Positions 1 through 12,813 of a stretch of 64,000 bases of DNA are shown piece by piece. The position numbers and the translations under genes are program-made. How positions within the stretch are numbered: the first letter of the stretch is position 1; each line of letters begins with the position of its first letter. Origin of the DNA: Coniella vitis (Eukaryota > Ascomycota > Sordariomycetes > Diaporthales > Schizoparmaceae); the NCBI GenBank assembly GCA_011317545.1, contig WUJK01000011.1, positions 1,441,501 through 1,505,500 on the forward strand. Reading direction: 5' to 3'. Below the pieces are notes generated by a model. The model worked only from the letters and a program-made list of their open reading frames with translations, was not told the DNA's origin and did no database searches.

Positions 1-1364
1 CCTTGGTACTCGTTTTCGAAAGGAATGTATTTTACTTTAATAGTCTTTGCTCGTGATCGATTGCATTGAGATAGCTTAGGAGCATTGCTTGTCTATTACA
101 CGTACAATATAAGGCACAAACGGCGATGGCAACGCAAAAGATAGAAGAAAAGCGAAAGGGAATTCGAACCCACGGAAACCCACTCTGTCCGTTATTCTGT
201 TGGTTCTCTGGGGAAATTATCAATTGGGCCCACGTCTGGGCATTGGCCGATATGGTCTGTTCTGATCGTGTTACAAGCTCTTGTCCTTTTTCTACTTCTT
301 AATATAATATAGAAAATCTGCATGGCAAGACGCGAGCGGCCTTTTCCCCACGTTTCATGAGACGATGCTTGATTATATTATAGATCCATGGGGTTGGTTC
401 GGCTTAGAGGGTGTATGTCTGGTTTTTCAGTTCTCGAATTGTATTCTGGGAGGTAGGCATGAATCAACAGGCTGAATTTGTATAGTATTCTGCATTGTAG
501 CCGTTTCTTACCAAAGAAGCTCGCTCTTTGCTTACTCGATTCAATCCCAAGAAACATTCACATAACAAAACAATTAGATGAAATATAGAATAGACAAGAT
601 TCTATAGAATCAAAACCAGGCAAAGAGACGGCCAACTCGTATCTCGATTTCGATACAATGGCTGCTACTGTGACATAACGACGAAGAGCAATGATATGCT
701 TATGTTGGCCCATCAACATGCGTGCATACATATGCATGTACATAATCATGAATCCCAAAAGAAAGAATCAAACAAAAAGTAAAACAAAAAAGTCCATAAT
801 GAACGCGTGTCGTGACCAATCTTACATTTGACGGTTTATGAAAACTCCCCAACCACCAGCGCAAACCCGAGCGAAGAAGTTCACATGACTTTGATCTTGA
901 TCAGGGGAGGAAAATGAAATAAAACCAGCAAACAACCAGAGTCTTGTCCAGCTCGGCTCAAAGGCTGCTGTTTGCAGGGCTAGGGAGTTCTGTAGCCAAC
1001 CGCTCACTTTTGTCATAAAACCCACTCTTATCCATACAATTCATACATTTACATAAGTCGTTTCCAGTCCTTTCCCCATTGTTAGTTGAGTTTTGAGGTT
1101 CAAGGCCTTAAAAGTCTGTCCGTCAAATATGCCTTCATGTAGTAGTACACAGGCTTTCCGTCTATTTCCAAGGCACGGAATTGCTCAATGGTGTTCAGAG
1201 TTGTGAACAGGGATGGTGCATCAAGTCAAAGAAGACAAAGAGCTTCTTGGCAATGAGAACCGCAAAAGATCTGTACAACTGCGTGTGGCAGTTGCTTGGT
1301 GATGCTCCGATCTATGAGCCTGTTCTACTGATTATTTGTAGCAGTAGAACAGGCTCACATCGAG
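1..1364. other. Left-edge intergenic sequence, 3' flank of the UNG gene
   Basis: No gene is supported here. Open frames are short, and none shows a family motif or a spliceable partner. The stretch is AT-rich between 1 and 900. The only structured element is a perfect inverted repeat at 1315-1357, just past the stop codon of the minus-strand UNG gene, annotated separately. Confidence 0.6.
1315..1357. repeat. Perfect 16-bp inverted repeat (hairpin) in the UNG 3' region
   Basis: Arms at 1315-1330 and 1342-1357 are exact reverse complements (TGAGCCTGTTCTACTG), separated by an 11-nt AT-rich loop. On the minus strand the hairpin starts 8 nt after the UNG stop codon, so it probably lies in the 3' UTR. 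It could influence mRNA 3' processing or stability, or be a remnant of a small mobile element. No function is proven. Confidence 0.8.
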
Positions 1365-2602
1365 TCACGCGGGAATATCGGGCTTTCCATTCTCCTTGCC
1401 GACAGTCTTGGTCTTGGCCGTCTCAGGAGTCTGAATCCTGTCGCCCTTCTTGGGAGAGGGTGTGGGGGGCGGACCCATGACATTGGATCTACTCGCCAGC
1501 TCGGCAATGACGGCGGCGGCTTCTGCCTCAGCCTCGGCATCGTCAATCTCCTCAAATCTCTTGGGCGATGGTCCGAGGCTCCAATCAATCTCGCCGTCGG
1601 CGCCATATCTGCCCACAAGCCACTCGTTTGCCTTTTTGAAGTGGCCACAGTCGAAGAAGCCTTTCGATGCGCTCAGTGGACTGGGATGAACAGACTTGAG
1701 CACCAGATGGCGCTTGACATCAATCTTTTGCACACGCTTTCCAGCTGGCGAGCCCCAGGCCATGAAGACGACGCCGCGTGTCCGGCGTGCGGCGACCAGG
1801 TCAATGACTTTCTGGGTAAAGCGCTCCCAGCCGCGGTTGGCATGGCTGTAGGCTTGGTGAGCACGCACAGTCAAGCATGTGTTGAGCAGGAGGACGCCAC
1901 GATCAGCCCAGGGTGTGAGGAGGCCGCTGCGGTTGGGCGGTGGAACAAAAGAAGGGTAGTCATTCTTGAGGCACGTGTACATATTGCGGAGAGATGGTGG
2001 GGCGGGAGTCGGGGGCCGGACAGAGAAAGCTAAACCATGGGCCTGGTTGACGTTATGATACGGGTCTTGGCCAACAATGACGACCTTGACATTGTGAAAG
2101 GGCGTGTGGCGAGACCTGGGGAAAACGGTTAGCAGGGTGCATTGGACATACATTGAGCCCTCAGAGCGAAGAGGGAGGGGGGAGAAGAAAGACAGAGAGG
2201 CGGTCCGCACCAGGAGTAGATGTCCTCTTGAGGCGGAAAGATTTTCTGGCCCGTGCTGATCTCGCGGTCCAGGAATCTCTTGAGGTCCAGAAACTCTTTG
2301 GTGGTGATTTCAGCCTTCAATTGAGCTAGCCAGCTCTCGTCCAGAGTGTCAATCTCGAGCTTGAGAAGCTTCCTCTGTTCGTCGGTCAGGGAAGCGACCC
2401 ATTTGGCCTTGTCGAAGTTGGGGGCGACAGTCTCGGGAGCAGCAGCCGCCGATTTGTTGAGGGTGCCGCCCACAGCAGCAGCAGACGGCGTAGGCGCAGG
2501 CTTGGGAGCGCTGAAGAAGGAGGTGATGCTCGCATTCTGCTTGGGCTTCTTGGGATCGGAGCCCGAGATCTGGGCAGTGGCCTTGCGCTTGATAGACGAC
2601 AT
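1365..2602 (-). CDS. UNG1: Uracil-DNA glycosylase, two exons (2211-2602, 1365-2115)
   Basis: Removes uracil from DNA to start base excision repair, in nucleus and mitochondria in other fungi. The model gives 380 aa. The catalytic motif GQDPYH lies at about residues 146-151 (Asp148 is the water-activating residue), and the HPSPLSAS motif of the DNA-intercalating loop follows near residue 260. The intron 2116-2210 starts GTGCGG and ends CCCAG; splicing restores YSW followed by SRHTPFHNVKVVIVG, as in family members. The N-terminus is low-complexity, with a basic KKPK segment and ASITSFF at about 24-30, which resembles a PCNA-interacting PIP box although the glutamine is one position off. The acidic/alanine-rich tail of about 80 residues ending in SPKKGDR-type sequence is longer than the catalytic core needs. 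The gene is divergent from RIF1. Confidence 0.95.
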
Positions 2603-4008
2603 GGTAGATGGTGGTGGTGAAAAGAAGCGACGGACAGAGATTGGTGGTTGGCTGGAGGACCAAGAGGAGGATGCAGGCGCAGACGCAGACGCAGAGCTGG
2701 CAAGTCGGGCGGGCGTGGTGGTGGTGGTGGAAAAGAGAGACAGGCAGCCGACACGGCGGAAGCTGGAAGAAGCAATGAAGAAGAAAAAAGCAAAAGTACC
2801 AGACGGACAACGAAATGGGGTATCGCGACGAGGACCGAAAAGAGCAATTTTGGCGACACGACTCGCAAACGCAGAGGCCGGAAAAGGAAGAGACGTCAGT
2901 CAGCCCACGGCCACGGCAACGGCAGCGGCCACGGCAACGGCAACAGCAACAGCAACAGCAGCAGGCACCACCGTGGACGGGGCTGGGGAGCTTTGCTTGT
3001 GCAGGCTGGATATGCGAAAACTGGAAATGCAATGGCAAAAAGCACAACTGTGCTGGGCACGGGGTGAGAAGAGAAAAAAGAGGCTGGCCAGGCAAGCGAG
3101 CAAGAACAGCTGCCCCTTCAGCTTTTTAGTTGGGCAGACGAGACCAGACGAGACGAGGATTCGTTTCCTTTCAAGCCCAAAAAGCAGTGAGCTGTGCCGT
3201 CATTGGTTTTGCTTAGCCTCCGTGTGGGCAGTGGGTAGGCGTGCGCAGCACGCACGCTGCAGCTAGCAGGGGTTTTCCAGGGTTTCCCAGGGATCGCGGG
3301 CGGGCTGCACCATAGGGCCCCAGTCCCCAGGGCAGAAAAACGCGTCGAGAGACGGGTGGCGCGCTCCCGGGACGCGCCCTGCAGGTCGCGTTTAATGGGC
3401 TCTTTGCTGGCTGCCACGGCCTGCACGGGCACCAACCCGCTGTAAGCTGCCAGCTACCCCAGCTTCATGCATGTACTTAGTGGGCGAGGCACGCAACTAA
3501 TCTAATTTAGAAGACTCTCTAGCCACCTGGGCAGCGGCTCTCTGGACTGGACCTTGCATCTTCTCAGCGAGCTGTCACGCTTCACCAAACGACCTGACCC
3601 TTAATTCTATTGTCTCGAACATCTCGATTCCAAAAACAGTGTGTCTCTGGCTCTGCCAGTTCCCAGGCCTGCATATCGGTGCGACAACCCCCTACCTCAC
3701 GGCTAAAAATCTCGAAACCCATTCCCGCCAAGCACATCCCACTAACGTGCAGCGCCTCCCGGCAATCAGATTGGCGGATTTCGTCCGCACGTCTGACGCG
3801 CAGTTTGCTCCTCGTCCCCCCTCCCTTCCAACGCGCGCTGCCCGCGAGGCCTCCTAGTACGACTACGCTCGCAACAGCGACTTGGCTGAGGGTCATGGTG
3901 CGGCTCAACAAACCAAAGACATCCTTCGCATAGACTCGGCTTCTGGCCAGCTGCCGACACAGCAGACGCGCAACCGCCATCACCGTCTTGCTTTGGCCGG
4001 CCGCCGCC
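2603..4008. promoter_or_regulatory. Shared divergent promoter region of UNG1 and RIF1
   Basis: About 1.4 kb separates the two start codons. It contains a CGGCAA/CAGCAA-type repeat (2906-2964), several purine-rich blocks and a GC-rich block around 3290-3370. Many long open frames overlap here, but they are compositional artefacts of the repeats and purine-rich tracts, without family motifs. No individual factor site is claimed. Confidence 0.5.
2906..2964. repeat. Imperfect CGGCAA/CAGCAA hexamer-trimer repeat
   Basis: The block runs from CACGGCCACGGCAACGG into CAGCAACAGCAACAGCAGC. It is a low-complexity microsatellite in the 5' leader/promoter of the minus-strand UNG gene, likely variable in length between strains. 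Confidence 0.7.
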
Positions 4009-7000
4009 ATGGTCTCGGCAGCGGAGGAACAGCCGTCGAGTCTTCTTGAATCGCTGCCAGCACGACCGCCCACTCCCCCTCGAGAGCTACGAAGCCATGC
4101 TCGTGACCCTGCTACCAAGGACATAACTGCTGCTCCGCCGCTGGCCTGTGACCTGCTCAGGCTGCAGACGCCCCCGGGCGTGCTGTCTCCTGCGACCTCT
4201 TCTGGCACGTCAACGTCACGGAGGAAACGAGTCGGCTTCTCCGCCCGCGCCCAGTACCAAGAGCCTCCTCTCTACACCGCACATACCTCCGTGTCCCACG
4301 CCCAGAGCCCTCTTGCGCCCTCCCACAGCGCCTCAAAGCCAGTCAAGGGTATACTGAAGCAGACTGCGGTACCAAACAGGCTTGCTCCTGTCGATGGGCT
4401 ATGGTTGGATTTCGACAAGCCGGGGCAGGTCAATGTCGCAGCGATGCTCGAATCCACCCTCCAGCAGCTGGCTGGGGCTGACAGGGACTCCAAGGTCGAC
4501 GCCTATACCATGCTATTCCGTGGCTTGAAAGCCTCGAGCAACCTCCCTGATCGTATAGCCCTGCAGGACAAAATGGGACTCTTCACGCAATTCATACAGC
4601 GGGACCTGTCTCAACGAGCTTTGGCCGGCACCTGGGATGTTGTTCTCTTGACTTCGGCTTTGAAGCTGCTGCATACCTTCCTGGGATTTCCTGGCATTGC
4701 ATCCAGCGTACCACGTGATTTTGGTGTCTTCCTTTTGGATCACTGTGCGTCGGCGTTTGAGGAATCACAAGTACCAAAAGAGGTTGTGAGGCATCTTATG
4801 CAAGCTTTGTATTTGCAAAAGTTTCCCCCCGAAGTCATGACCTGTGATCGGCTTGGCCGTCTCATAAAAGCCCTACACGGGATCGAAAACCACATCTCAG
4901 GGAAGAGCATTGTCCAAAGCAGGATTCGCCTGTACGACAGATTAATTCGGCAATGCCCACAGCACATGATTGTGCACGCGGACTGGCTACAAGATTTATT
5001 CCAGGATATGTTCAGCAGCATCAAGGAAGTGCGCGTAGCAGCTACGAAATTTGGTCTCCAAGCCGCCTTTGCCTTTAGCACGGAAAGAAGGATGGCTGTT
5101 CGAGTTCTAGACCTGCTACACCGCAGCGACGGGGACAAGGAATACATTGACCTCATTATTGAACGCCTTGATGGCATGCTTCGGAGTAAAGAAGATTCGT
5201 TCTCCGTTCCCCAGATCTGGAGCATCGTCCATTTGTTCGTTCCAAATCCCAGAAAACAAGTCTGGTCTAAGCCCTGGGCCGACATAGTTGGTCGGTCCTT
5301 CAACAACTCGAGCGCCCTGACCAAGAAGGAGGCCAATCTTGCCTGGGGTCGCCTTATTCATCGAACGTTCCTTGACAAGTCCCTGCATCATAAAGAATCC
5401 ATGTGCGTCCTCAGAGACACCATGCTCCAGCAACTCATGCGTAAAGGCCTCCACCATTCGAGTTTGGAGTCTATCCTGAACACTATCCGGATCTTCTTCT
5501 TTTACATCTTTAGCCCTGACTCGAGCCACAAGAATTTGGACGACGCCTGGGACATCGCAGTGTCACCATTGTTGCTTCAGCTCCTGAAAATCGACCAGGG
5601 TAATACCAGTGCCGCAAACGCTGCCGCCATTCTGGCCGGGGTATTTGATAGCCAGACCAGGAGAGTCTGGAAACGAGATCGTATTATGGATGCAGCCATC
5701 TTCACAAGCCAAGAGTTACCGGCCATCGACCCGAAATGGATCAGGTCCAACTCTTACCGCGTCTTGCAAGTAGTTGATAGCGTCTTGGCTAAAGGTTTCG
5801 CCGAATTGTCGGTAGCTGGCAGCCCCTGCCAGCAGCTGTGGCATGCCCTTGTGACGTCCGTAGCCTCTGCCTCTACCAAAGATGTCAAGCTGCATGACGA
5901 TACTGCTAGATTTGTCGCCGATGCCCTCACCTTTTTAGCTTCTCAGTGGACGCAAGGTCTTGGAGACGGGCAGACGTGCTCCTCTGTGAGATTTCTTGAA
6001 AGCGCGCAAGACTTTCTCTTGACTCTCATACACGGTCTTGGCCTCCTCCCAAATCCCTTTGTCGACAGATACTTTATACGCACCAGAGACAATCGATTCT
6101 TCCTTCAAAACGCATCAGCACATAGAACATCACAAGGCCAAGGCACCAAGCGGCAGCCTTTGCATCACCTCTTTCAGATTCTTTCCCACTTGCCGCCCGG
6201 CATACCCGACAATGACGCGACCGCGCAATTCTTCGGCTCTGTGTTCGCTCCTTTCTTCCACGATAAGAGCACAAAAGTACAGTTTGCTCTTTCGCAGGAG
6301 CTCCTGCGTCTCCTTCCAGTGGATGCATATTGTCCATATGGTATCTGGGCCTTGTGCGCTTTAAAGGCGTCAGCGCTCCTCGAAGACAGCCACCATGAGA
6401 GACCCTGTGGGATTTCGACGGCCGGAGACGGCAGCTGGCCGGAGTACCGCGATATGGTCAAGCTATTGGAGCGTGGCCTCAGGTCAACTCCAGATCTACC
6501 ATGGTCTCGATGGAGTCACTTGTTTCACAAACTCACATCTCATATCCAAACCAAGATTGGCGATCCTGGTGTGGCAATACTTGTGGTCGAACAATTGGCT
6601 GACGTGGTCAATGACATGCTCGAAGGGCCAATAGATTCGAGCAAATTGCGATCTTTTAATGCCGCAACTGAGATCTTGTCAGTTTCTAAACATCCCCGGG
6701 ACAAAGAAGCTGTCGATGCTGCTAGGCAACGTTTGTGGGGAACACCCACGACTAGCACGCCGCTGGCCTCCTTCGACCCCTTTGACAACATGTACAAACT
6801 CGCGTCCAGCGCACTGGAAAAGGCTTACATGAATATTGAGTGTTGCAGCCAAGTATGCATTCCGATTCTAGAGGAGGTCGCAAAATTCTTCGACTGTGCT
6901 CATGGCGATCTTGCGTTCCGTGCCTTGACTGCGATTCAACATGGTTTCATCCCTTGGCTTAAAGATGAGAATGGCGCTCTCACCAAGCCTTCCTTCCTCG

Positions 7001-9505
7001 GTGTTTATGAGGCAGTAAGTCACATTGTCCAGCTCTGTTTGAGTGCCTACTAACCTATTATAGTTACGATCTCTGTGGCAGATGATAGGCAACTTTCTCG
7101 CCACGGTTTCTGCAGAGAAGTTTCCTCTCGTCGCAGTTGAGCCCCTGTTGTGTGCTGCTTTCTACAGCCGATATCGCGAAATCGTTCGGACTACAGCAGA
7201 TGCGTGGAACAGCGTCTTCCAAGGCTGCAGTGCTATCGAATATCCCACTGAACTCAAGCAGGTTCTTATACTCTTGGGCGACTCGTTTGATATCAAGCGC
7301 CCTGGATTGGGGCCTTTCGAGATGGAATGGAAGGCTAACCACACGTCGGACGGGGCCATTTCTGTGCCCCTTGATACTCCAGAGCTGTTACAGGGTGCGA
7401 TCGATTTGCTCCCTACTATGGTCGAATCAGATGCGAAGGAGGCGAAGGAGACAATCAAGATGCGTAAGGATAAGCAAAGCCATGCTCCTTTGACCAGAAG
7501 TACAGTTCAAACACGAAGCCGCAAGAAGCGGTGCGACCAAGGCCTTTCCGACATTGACCTGGGTACAGCACCGCTTGCATTTCCTCAAAGAATTGGTCAA
7601 CAACAGCAACATGAGTCTGTAGAACCCCATCGAGCATTGACGCCAGATCAGGATCCTGACTTCGAGAACTATGTTGAATCGACACCCACACCTCGACGCG
7701 GGCAACCTATGCTAATGCGACTTCATGATCAAGAAATGGCTGACCCTCCATCATCGCCACCTGAGCCGAGAGCATCGCACCTGCTTGCAGAGCTCAAGGC
7801 TCGAGCAAGAGACGTCAGATCTCTCGATGACTGGCAGTTCTCCTCCTCTCCCGTTTCTGGTTCGCCAATTTCGGCGGCTGTAGACATTCCAGCCTCGCAG
7901 CCCATGGACATGAGCGACATCAACGACGCGGAGATGTGCCTTGATGAAGAGACCACTGTTGAGTTGCATACGAGCAGTATTCGTGCCAGACAAGGGCTTG
8001 ATACGTCCTCGCTGCTCGAGACTGGCTCCTACGAAGTCCAGGGTGCTGCTAGCGATCGACACACTACGCCAACGGTAGTGACAGGCAAACCACAACAGCC
8101 CCCCACATTTGAAGCACAAGCATTACCTGAGCGTCACTTACGATCCCGCACAGTGCCGTCAACCTCTAGGTACAACGAAGGTGGGGTCTTGCGCATGTCG
8201 CAGAGTGTTACAACGGCCTCGCCCATTGAAAGAATAACACGTCAAAGATCAGTAGCTGCAAGTCCGCGAAAGTCTCCACGCCAAGCAGCCTACACCCAGT
8301 CACCAAACACTAGTACAGGAATCGACGAGCCAGTTAATAAAGCCACGCCTGGGCAAGTCGAGATGCCATTACGGAGCTCGCAACGCAGCTCACCGAGAAA
8401 AAAAGAGTACACGTCCTTCACTGACATTCTTCCTGAATCACCCGAGCAAAGTCTCGAACATCAACAAAGCCATCAAGCAGCAGACTATTCACACAGTATC
8501 GAGGTTGTAGATGTGCGGAAACGCGGCCGTCCAAGGAAAGAGGAAACAGCCTCCGATTCGCAAGCATCTGAATCATCATCTTTACACAAGAAATTCACCA
8601 TCATCGACGGCCTCACGACATCCGGATTGCAGGATATCTTTGAAAATGTATCCCCAGGCAACGGACAATGGCTAAGGAAGCGCAAATCATCTGTATCTTC
8701 GGCGCACAGCACTGGTGACGCGAAGCGGGCGCGACTCGGCGAAGGTGTCTCAAAGCCGGACGAACCATCAACCACTGGCCAATCAGCTACCGGTCTTGAT
8801 GGAGGTAAGTCGACGCTGAATTGCATGATGAGCTCAATGGGACAGAACACACTGACAATCTTCAAAGATCGTCCTTTAGAGACGCACGAAGTCCCTGAAC
8901 CGCGCCAGGACGAAGTCACACCGGTCTCGACCGAGTCTTGTCGTCCTGCTGCGGCCCAGCCTTCTGAGCTTGTTTCAGTCGCTGTAAAAGAGCCTAGAAT
9001 GCTAGCCGAACTGCCCGTTGCTTCTAGTCCTAACCTCATCAATGAGCTACCAGATAGAATGCTGATAGATGACATGGAAGGCGTTGTACTTGACGATGAT
9101 GGTGGTGGTGACGACGACAACGACGACGACGACGACGACGAAGATGCAGTTCACTCGCAGCTTGTCAGGGAACAGCAAGCGTCTTCTGGCGCGCAATCTC
9201 AATCACAACCGCAGCTACTATCCGATCCTCTTACGCTGCCACGCGAACAACAACAGAAACAACATTCAAATCATATTGTTAGCGAGTCCAAACAGAAAGA
9301 AGTTGCATCACCTGCTGCACCAAGCATCGCCCGTCAAGCGGTGTCTGCTGTCGGCACGTTTGCCAGCCTGATGGATATGTTCCGCAAGGGGCTGGCGGCG
9401 CTTCGCTCTGTGGATCTTTCGCGGGAGCAGGTCTACCAGGCCGAGGATATCATGTTCGAGATGAGAAAGGAGCTTGTTGAGGCGGAGCGACGGGGAAGAC
9501 CGTAA
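4009..9505 (+). CDS. RIF1: RIF1-like telomere length and replication-timing regulator, two exons (4009-7014, 7064-9505)
   Basis: Rif1 recruits protein phosphatase 1 to telomeres and late origins and opposes DDK phosphorylation of MCM. The model gives 1,815 aa. Residues about 130-1030 form a helical HEAT-type region matching the Rif1 N-terminal domain. Just before it are two PP1 docking motifs: KRVGF (RVxF type, about 73-77) and GILK (SILK type, about 114-117). The C-terminal half is low complexity, with Ser/Pro-rich stretches, basic patches such as KRGRPRK and an aspartate tract encoded by GAC repeats (about 9106-9143). The intron 7015-7063 has GTAAGT, branch TACTAAC and TATAG, and joins in phase. 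The ATG at 4009 sits in a strong CCGCCATGG context, so I prefer it to an in-frame TTG at 3988. A possible second intron at 8805-8867 would only remove 21 codons. Confidence 0.9.
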
Positions 9506-10389
9506 ATAGTAAGCTCTGGGTTGGTATTATTTGTGGTGTTGCGGTGGTATGGCGATGCCGGTGTGGCACTAGGATATTCTTGTATTGGCTTTTTCTACTT
9601 TTTGTTTTTGTCGAACGACATTGCAATGAAGTGCTGCTTGTCTATCATTGGCATAGCGGAGGGAAAGTGGTTAAATGTACAGTGGGAAATGCATATTTAC
9701 TTAGCAATGCTACGGTCAATGGGACCTTGAAGGGCAGAGAGGCTCTGTTCTTCTTGGAAATGGTACATATACATATATAGCTTAGTTCAGTTGGGTACCC
9801 AGGTATATATGGCAGCCGTGCCTCATCAAGGACTGCTAAGATATTTTCTGACAAAATCTGTCTTTATTCATGTTCTAGTATTAAGAACCCTTGATTCTCC
9901 CGTATGTATTGAGGCTTCCTTGGCCACCTTGAGCTATCTAAGCTGCCGCGTCCGTAACTGTTCTCTTAAGAGGGCGGTGGATTCTTGCTGCATTACTATG
10001 GTACAATGATAATAGATATTCGCCAAGTATTGGATACTGCCTAGTACATCTTGATAGACTCTTCGTCATTGTATAATTGTGACCCTGAAATAAGACAGCA
10101 ATTCAGCCCAACTAGTTGAAGACACCAGGACTGCGAGTTCTCCCAGACAATGTCACCTTTGTTGCCGGGTAAGTTTGATTCACAGTTGACCTGTTATCTC
10201 CTCGGACACCCCAGTCGATATAAGCAATCAATGTTGCATCGGAGCAAAGGTGGCAGGCACAAGTGTGAGCGACAGGGTCCGGGTTAGGTTGCAGGTGTCA
10301 ACCGCATTTCCTCAACTTTCCTCCTTACATCTTCTCTATCATAGACTCGCAAGCTGCGCGCCATAGCGGATCGGAGACGCTCGCCTATA
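9506..10389. other. Intergenic: RIF1 3' flank and BTB gene promoter
   Basis: AT-rich sequence with no open frame showing family features. It should carry the RIF1 3' UTR and the promoter of the BTB gene. I see no RNA gene or repeat in it. Confidence 0.6.
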
Positions 10390-11707
10390 ATGACAACACC
10401 ACCTACACCGCCTACACAGGAGCCGCCTGTCTTGCGCTTCGACGAAGATGGTGACCTGCAACTTAAGGTGGGCCAGGACGCATCAAGGCAAACATTCTTG
10501 GTTTGCTCACGGTCACTCTCGAGAGTCTCGAAGCCTTTCAAAACTATGCTTTATGGGGGCTTCGCCGAATCAAAACCTCGGGATCAGGACGGCCAGTGGA
10601 CCGTGACGCTTCCAGAAGACAATGCTACTGCATTTGTCCCAATTTTGCAAATCATCCAGTAAATAATACTCCCACTTGGCTTCCAACTCAATCTCCAGCT
10701 TTCCAGCTCTCTCCAATCACTTGATACGGCACTGAACCTTGATCACTCCTCGCTGATCCAATGTGTCACTAGTCACAAGTTCCACGCGGTCCCAAAAGCA
10801 TTGTCGCGCGACCACTTGTACCAGATCTGCATCCTGGCGGACAAGTATGACATGGTAGAGCTTCTGGTACAATGGGCCCCAGATTGGATCTGCCCATTCG
10901 CCGCTCAGGAGGACTTTATCGAAGGAGACGAGATACTCCTGTGGATTTCATGGGTCCTCGGCCATCACGACCTTTTCTGCAAAATGATGAGGTACTTGAT
11001 CACTTCATGTACTGAAAGTGGAGTCCCACCAAGAGTGTGCTGCAAACACGGCAAGCCACTAGACGATAATATTTACATCAAGTCATTGAGCCTCACAGGT
11101 ATGCACGCTCAAGTCCACGTTGGTCTGGAAGCGTCTAGTCCGCGCAGAGTCTATACTAATACGTCGCTTTATAGAAGTTATAGGTTATCAGCGCATGTAT
11201 ATGCTGGAAAAATTGAACATGGCTGTCCAAGACATAATCGACTCACTCGTAACACCGTCGGAGGGAGAACGCCTTCAACCCATGGACGGACCGTCAAACA
11301 GTTGTAATTGCAAGACAATGTCATTGCGGTGCCAGACGTACCATCTTGGATTGCTCATGCGAACACTACTAGGAAAGAAGGCATACCCTCTTACTCCAGC
11401 GCTCCTGACAACTCAGAGTTTCCAAGTTGGCAAAGATCATCTGCTTTCCGTGTGTGGCTGTATTGAGGAAATCGGAGGTTATGGCCGGATCATTGATAGA
11501 GAAAAGACGCACACCACGTGTCACCCAGGCCCCAAACTCAAGGAAAAGATTCTGCAATTGCAATCGACATGGCAACCAAATGGCGCTCAAATAAGAAACC
11601 TGAACCAGCAAGCCAGGAAATGCGGCTTACCAATGACAGAAGAATATAAAGACATAGGCACTGCCATCACAGAGTTCTGTCAGATAATACGTATGCAAAA
11701 TAGATAA
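10390..11707 (+). CDS. BTB/POZ-domain protein, three exons (10390-10658, 10773-11098, 11175-11707)
   Basis: Predicted 375 aa. The first exon shows the fungal BTB pattern: DGDLQLKVG, FLVCSRSLSRVSKPFKTML and a PILQIIH segment. The second exon carries the C-terminal helices, with LSRDHLYQICILADKYDM. BTB domains mediate dimerisation or cullin-3 binding, and this stand-alone class in filamentous fungi is mostly uncharacterised. Introns 10659-10772 (GTAAAT to CTAG) and 11099-11174 (GTATGC to TATAG) both join in phase, giving IIHHKFHAVP and SLTGEVIGYQ. The C-terminal half is cysteine-containing (CNCKTM, CGCIEE) with no recognised domain. Function and partners are unknown. Confidence 0.8.
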
Positions 11708-12813
11708 AATCAATCAATAATTGGTGGGCAAAATAATGTGGCTCGATTATATAGGTAGCTTGTGATATAAAAGGTATAAGTTCCAGTACACTGACTCGGG
11801 CTTGGCCTTCTCCATTTGGTGCATCACCAGGCCAGTTTTCATTTATATTCGACGTTTAAACAACAACTAGATTGCTTCCGTTCGGAACGGGTAATTCGTT
11901 TGGCACAGCAACTTGGACACATGCGCCAAGCGATTCACAGGTGTACAAAACAAGTCTGCTTGAGGTATCCCCTCCTAGCAGAATATGCGGCGTTAGCAGC
12001 TGAGTCTGGACACTGAGACTGTGTGATTGTGGCTGTTACGAGCAATAACAACGCGCCAGCAATCATGAAAATGCGTTGCAGTCGTTGCTTCGTTTTAGTT
12101 CCTTTTCCATAGTGAGCGGTGATCAGAAATGTCCTATGAAATCCCGCTGTGTCCAATTGTTGGATGAAGAACACACCAGCTGTCTACTGTGTACTATGGT
12201 ATATCGAGTTGCGCGCTTATCGCATCTTTTCAAGTTGCCATTCCCGCTAGTCGATATCAAAAGCCAGTCATTTCATAGAAAGCAGCTTTCATCCAAGGTT
12301 TTGATGGTCTGAAGATCTATTCGTGCAAATGGATCTTGGGCACAGGTACCTAGGTACATATCACAAGGTAGAGTACGTGACAGGAATCCGTGTGTTTCAC
12401 CAGAGACGCGGCTGGCGGCTCTTTGCTGGGACCGCTAGGCAGGAAAAGGAAACGTGGGGTTCTAGAGAAGAGGGGCCGGTGTGTGTTACCCCGCCATGAC
12501 ATCTTTTGGCATAGGCAGCTCTCAGGCACACAGCAGGCACAGCAGGCAGCCAACAGGCACAACAGGAAGGGGACTGCGACAGGGGACCAGCTGCTTTTGA
12601 CACACAGCCAAAACAAGTAAGCTCTCCACACGCCACTGCCTCCATTCCCTACCTCTTCCTCTACCGTCCACCGGTTTCTTTGTCATTTATTTAACCATTC
12701 TGTTAGCCGCGCGGCTTTCCTTTTTCTCTTCTGACTCCGCTCAAACTGCCGATTAGAACAGACATCGCTCATCCGAAGCAAAGCAAAGCAAAGCACGTAA
12801 TAAACAGAGAACC
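11708..12813. other. Intergenic between BTB gene and epimerase
   Basis: About 1.1 kb. Short open frames on both strands lack motifs or splice partners. The last 250 bases are pyrimidine-rich, and AAAGCAAAGCAAAGC-type sequence lies just upstream of the epimerase start, as expected for a fungal promoter/5' UTR. Confidence 0.6.

Noticed and set aside
140..190. tRNA B-box-like sequence on the minus strand (GTGGGTTCGAATTCC)
   Set aside because: The T stem pairs poorly and no matching acceptor, D or anticodon arms lie upstream.
2349..3266. Long overlapping open frames on both strands in the UNG/RIF1 promoter (up to 306 codons)
   Set aside because: They are low-complexity products of purine-rich and CGGCAA repeats, partly antisense to UNG exon 1.
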